Positions 11,570 to 64,000 of a stretch of 64,000 nt of DNA are shown piece after piece. The DNA comes from Haliclystus octoradiatus. Its lineage: Eukaryota; Cnidaria; Staurozoa; Stauromedusae; Haliclystidae. Position 1 is the first letter of the stretch. Each line of letters begins with the position of its first letter. Where the stretch lies: positions 30,020,561 through 30,084,560 of the forward strand of contig OU744447.1 of the NCBI GenBank assembly GCA_916610825.1, given 5' to 3'. Under the pieces are notes generated by a model. The model was not told the DNA's origin, did not search any database, and worked only from the letters and a program-made list of their open reading frames with translations. The position numbers and the translations under genes were made by a program.

Positions 11570-12200
11570 ATCTGCCGGAGTGCCTGAACTCCTTTCTTTT
11601 CCAGAATGGTTACAATAAAATGATGCATGTACTGCTGTCACACTTTTAGTTGGATTTCTTTCCTATACAAAGTGTTTCTTTTCTTTCTTGTTAAATCTCT
11701 TCTTTTCATGACACGTGCTGTACCCAATCTGGAAATAACTTTATTTTGACTTCATTCTCTTTGCTATGTGCAGTTACCAAATGTTGGTTTTATTTATATC
11801 ATTGTTTTACATCTGCAACATAAAATATATATTAACAATGATATAAACAATTCACAAAATAAACAATGGAAAAATGATTGCACAAAGGGACAGTCGATAG
11901 ACAAAGGGCTATATAATTAAGGTTGAAGGTTGTATTCAGCTGAAAAGTTGAATTTTGCAATAAAAATATGAGTAATCACTACTTACTTTTCTCAGAACCT
12001 GATGATAAATAAAAGTCCAGTATTTTCTTTCAGAATTTAGAATCTGTAAAGTTGGAACAACGATTGCCTGCTTCCGTCGCTTTCCACAGCTTGTGAACTG
12101 ATTTCCTCAGAAATATACTTACTCTACCTTACCTACCTTACTTACTCTACCTAGTAGCCGGTTTTTTGCCTGGTTAGACTGTTTTACCACGGTGTGAGGT
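11570..12200. other. AT-rich stretch with a short TACC-rich simple repeat
   Basis: No coding block. 12121-12153 is a short TTACC/TTACTC simple repeat. Possibly the non-coding flank of the MULE. Confidence 0.4.
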
Positions 12201-12201
12201 T

Positions 12202-12690
12202 TCAGGAAGGCTGAACTTTCTTATTGTAAAAATATTCGAATAACATATGGTAAAAACGGGGAACAAATATTCCTATCAAATTCAAATGTAAACCATGAAG
12301 CAAACACGCAGGACTTAAAAAAATTGATAGGAAAAACTGCTTCAATCGAGGCGAGGTCGCAAATGGATACAAATTGCTTGAAAAATGGAATTCGCTTTTC
12401 AACTTTTTGCCCACAATTTTTCTCAATAAGTTCTTATTATTCATTACAACTTTAGTATTATAATTGGAATGATTTATCTCCTTGGGGGACTCATGTGAAA
12501 CACTCAGCTGTTCCTCCTGCCAACATGAACACACCTGTCACATCACTCATTCCATAATAGCCATCTACAACCATTAAGATATATACAGGAAGCTTTAAAT
12601 CGACCATGAGTTGACCATGTCATCATGTTCTAAATTTAATTGGCTCCATGAATGCTTGATGTTATAAATATTATCGCATAAGACACAGTC
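12202..12690 (-). pseudogene. MULE/ZSWIM-like transposase fragment
   Basis: Minus-strand reading from about 12620 gives VDLKLPVYILMVVDGYYGMS then DVTGVFMLAGGTAECFT, followed after a stop and frame change by NTKVVMNNKNLLRKIVGKKL. This is the (L)PVYxLMVxDGxGxSEVxAxxL ... KVVMxDKDLxER pattern of MULE-derived ZSWIM1/3-type proteins. Flanks are decayed. Confidence 0.5.
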
Positions 12691-12862
12691 CCCTTTAATC
12701 CGTAGCGTGAAAATTTGAGACAGATTGTAAGTAGTAGAAGTAGACACATTCTGCAATCCATAATTCAAAAACTCACAAGGTGTCCAATTATGATATCAGT
12801 GTCAGTATCACAATCAGTTAAATATGTGAGAACCTCTTTTTAGATAAGTCTGGTAATGTTGC

Positions 12863-13114
12863 TCAGTTATAGCATTTTAAGGGCAGTTGGAGAATTTCCA
12901 GTGTTCTACATCTCAAGAAGATTATCACGCGGATGTCACAGGCTGTCTTATGAATCAGAATAACGGAAACTGTGCCTGAATTGGCACTGATGTTCCAACT
13001 AATAATCTCCATGCTTCTTAAATCGTTTTCTATTTGTTCACTCCAGTATTGTGGATGCAACCAGCTCATGTGTGTATACAGATCATTGTTAAATGTATCA
13101 AATGTTTCATCCAA
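12863..13114 (-). pseudogene. possible N-terminal-side piece of the 8.8-9.4 kb 'AQYKN' family gene
   Basis: The minus strand encodes FDTFNNDLYTHMSWLHPQYW then SEQIENDLRSMEII. This resembles the region before DFAENY in the relative at 4.5-6.2 kb (FxxxLxxHxxxAxxQxxxIxxLxxxLxxxEIIV), but the DFAEN block itself is not readable. If right, the MULE/Ulp1 segment at 9.7-12.7 kb split this gene. Confidence 0.3.
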
Positions 13115-14014
13115 TCATGTTTCCATTTATCAATACTATTTTTAATTACACTTTTTCCAACAGATAATTGCCCACAGTGCGTCATTCTATCAATGCTTAA
13201 TGTTATCTATTCTCTGTTTGTTCTTCTTGTCATGCTCTGTATGGCCGTTTTTGCACAAAGTAGCAGAAATCATACCATCTTGATGAGATATTTCTATTTC
13301 TGTTCAAGGGCATAATTCGTCATCGTCTATCTCTTTTAGTTTACCTGTATCTACTGCTTGATCAACTGCCAGAGATGCATCATAAACACAAAGGTCATCT
13401 TTTCGAAATCAAAGTCATAGCGGTGCAATACATTCTAAAATACATTTTAATGCTGAAGCAGCAGCCAGTGTTCTCATGTCATTTATACTTTTCATGATAA
13501 CTTTTAGAGTTGCACTTCCAGCAGTCATGTCATCAATGGCAAACACATTTTCTATTGCCATAAGGGAGGGTATCCAGTTATGCAATAAAAAATTAATGCC
13601 ATTTCTTGGATGGTCTATGAATCGTGTCACTTGCACTCTTGGAAATTTATATAATTTCTATACTGTTTCTATACTATCTGATAAAGCTTCAAATAACCGT
13701 TGAATGCCTAGTCTAGAAGTATACCATTTTCAATATTTGCAATAAAAAATGAGCTTCGACCATGGAATATAGGGAATGGCATGGCTACCAAGATCATCCA
13801 TTCAGGTGTGGTCCATTTGCCTAAATACACATTAGAAATGTAAATGTTTTCAAAGATTTGTCAACTTTTATTATATGCTCAATGTTTAAATTCAAGCGTT
13901 CCTGCTTTGCAGAGATGTGGCTAATGCTACATTTTACTGCTACATTTTACATTTTTATTTGGAGAAATCTAGAGCTTGATCATTTTTACATTTTATGTTT
14001 CACTTTATTTTCAG
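13115..14014. other. stretch upstream of the first visible PLD exon
   Basis: The minus-strand ORF 13636-13415 (73 codons) has no motif I recognise. I looked for an ATG-bearing exon ending in phase 1 that could start PLD and found none convincing. Confidence 0.3.
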
Positions 14015-63543
<49,529 letters not shown>

Positions 63544-63819
63544 GTAATTTACAAGGTGATAAGGTTCCTTGCATAGGTAGCTGCAACGCTGCATCTGGTA
63601 TAGTCATAATGTAGCAATCTAGAAGTTTCTACAGCTCACGCAGTTAAACTAGGTAGCCAATTACTGTCAGAGTATATGCAATCGCTCTCATTGTACGCAT
63701 GTGAATAACAATCATTTATGAACTTTGAAATTGTTGAAGGATGAGATTATAAATTAGTAGATAAACAACCTCAGCCTGTCTGTCCTGCCTTTCTTTTACA
63801 CAAAACAGCCCTGTGCTTA

Positions 63820-63870
63820 GTGTTGATGAGTTCGTAAACGTGAATTTTCCAAACTGTGCATGAACTAATT
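63820..63870. repeat. 'catgaac'-like fragment
   Basis: Short and diverged: gagttcgtaaacgtgaat and actgtgcatgaactaatttt. Lies after PLD exon 21. Confidence 0.4.
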
Positions 63871-64000
63871 TTCACCACTGGACAATTGTGAGCTAAATTT
63901 TGATACCAAAAATCCCGCAACAAATACCAAATTTCCATGTTGGCCAGCTTGACAGACATCGAGTAAGAGCGACGCATAGCTGAAATATTTTTCACTTTCA

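Noticed and set aside
13415-13636. Minus-strand 73-codon ORF upstream of PLD exon 1
   Set aside because: No recognised motif; could be transposon debris, but unsupported.

Overview
The window is eukaryotic, intron-rich, AT-rich DNA, almost certainly from an invertebrate animal. Conserved protein segments are separated by GT...AG introns, there are no operons or ribosome binding sites, and the mobile-element mix (hAT, piggyBac, Kolobok-like, Harbinger-like, MULE, ISL2EU-like, BEL/Pao, copia, DIRS-like) is typical of marine invertebrates. I cannot fix the phylum from sequence alone. No rRNA, tRNA or CRISPR array was seen.

The one clear host gene is a classical PX-PH phospholipase D (PLD1/PLD2 type) on the + strand. 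I traced 21 exons from 14015 to 63543. All intron phases match, the frame is open throughout, and both HxKxxxxD catalytic motifs are present. The first coding exon lies upstream of 14015 and was not found. The C-terminal exon(s) lie beyond the right edge. Domain order is: Ser-rich N-terminal region, PX (exons 2-3), PH (exons 4-7), HKD1 (exons 8-11), a central region without the long PLD1-type loop (exon 12), HKD2 (exons 17-20).

Layout. 1-4.1 kb: an ISL2EU-like DNA transposon with two convergent genes (SWIM/YqaJ nuclease on +, THAP-HTH-DDE transposase on -). 3.8-7.35 kb: an inverted pair of 0.26 kb repeats around a decayed gene of the 'VCVCTIHQN ... DGxxAQYKN' family; one arm is split by a Harbinger-like MITE whose empty site is preserved in the other arm. 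8.8-13.1 kb: nested minus-strand remains of a second member of that family, a MULE transposase, a Ulp1-like protease and a MULE/ZSWIM-like transposase. 16.1-18.7 kb (PLD intron 1): a spliced, nearly intact MULE-like gene on +. 29.8-53.8 kb (PLD intron 10, 24 kb): a dense graveyard holding BEL/Pao integrase, a 10-kb tandem array of Ulp1-like units with 81-bp minisatellites, a 3.2-kb TTAA-flanked Kolobok-like element carrying a P2X7-C-terminus-like gene, copia and BEL gag pieces, a hAT element nested in the last codons of a piggyBac gene, a DIRS-like ORF1 and a 0.5-kb (TTA)n tract. 53.8-63.5 kb: the catalytic half of PLD, with short palindromic MITEs in its introns.

The most informative observations are the exact insertion footprints (TTAA, 8-bp and TAA target duplications, two of them with empty-site paralogues) and the P2X7-like cargo inside the Kolobok-like element.
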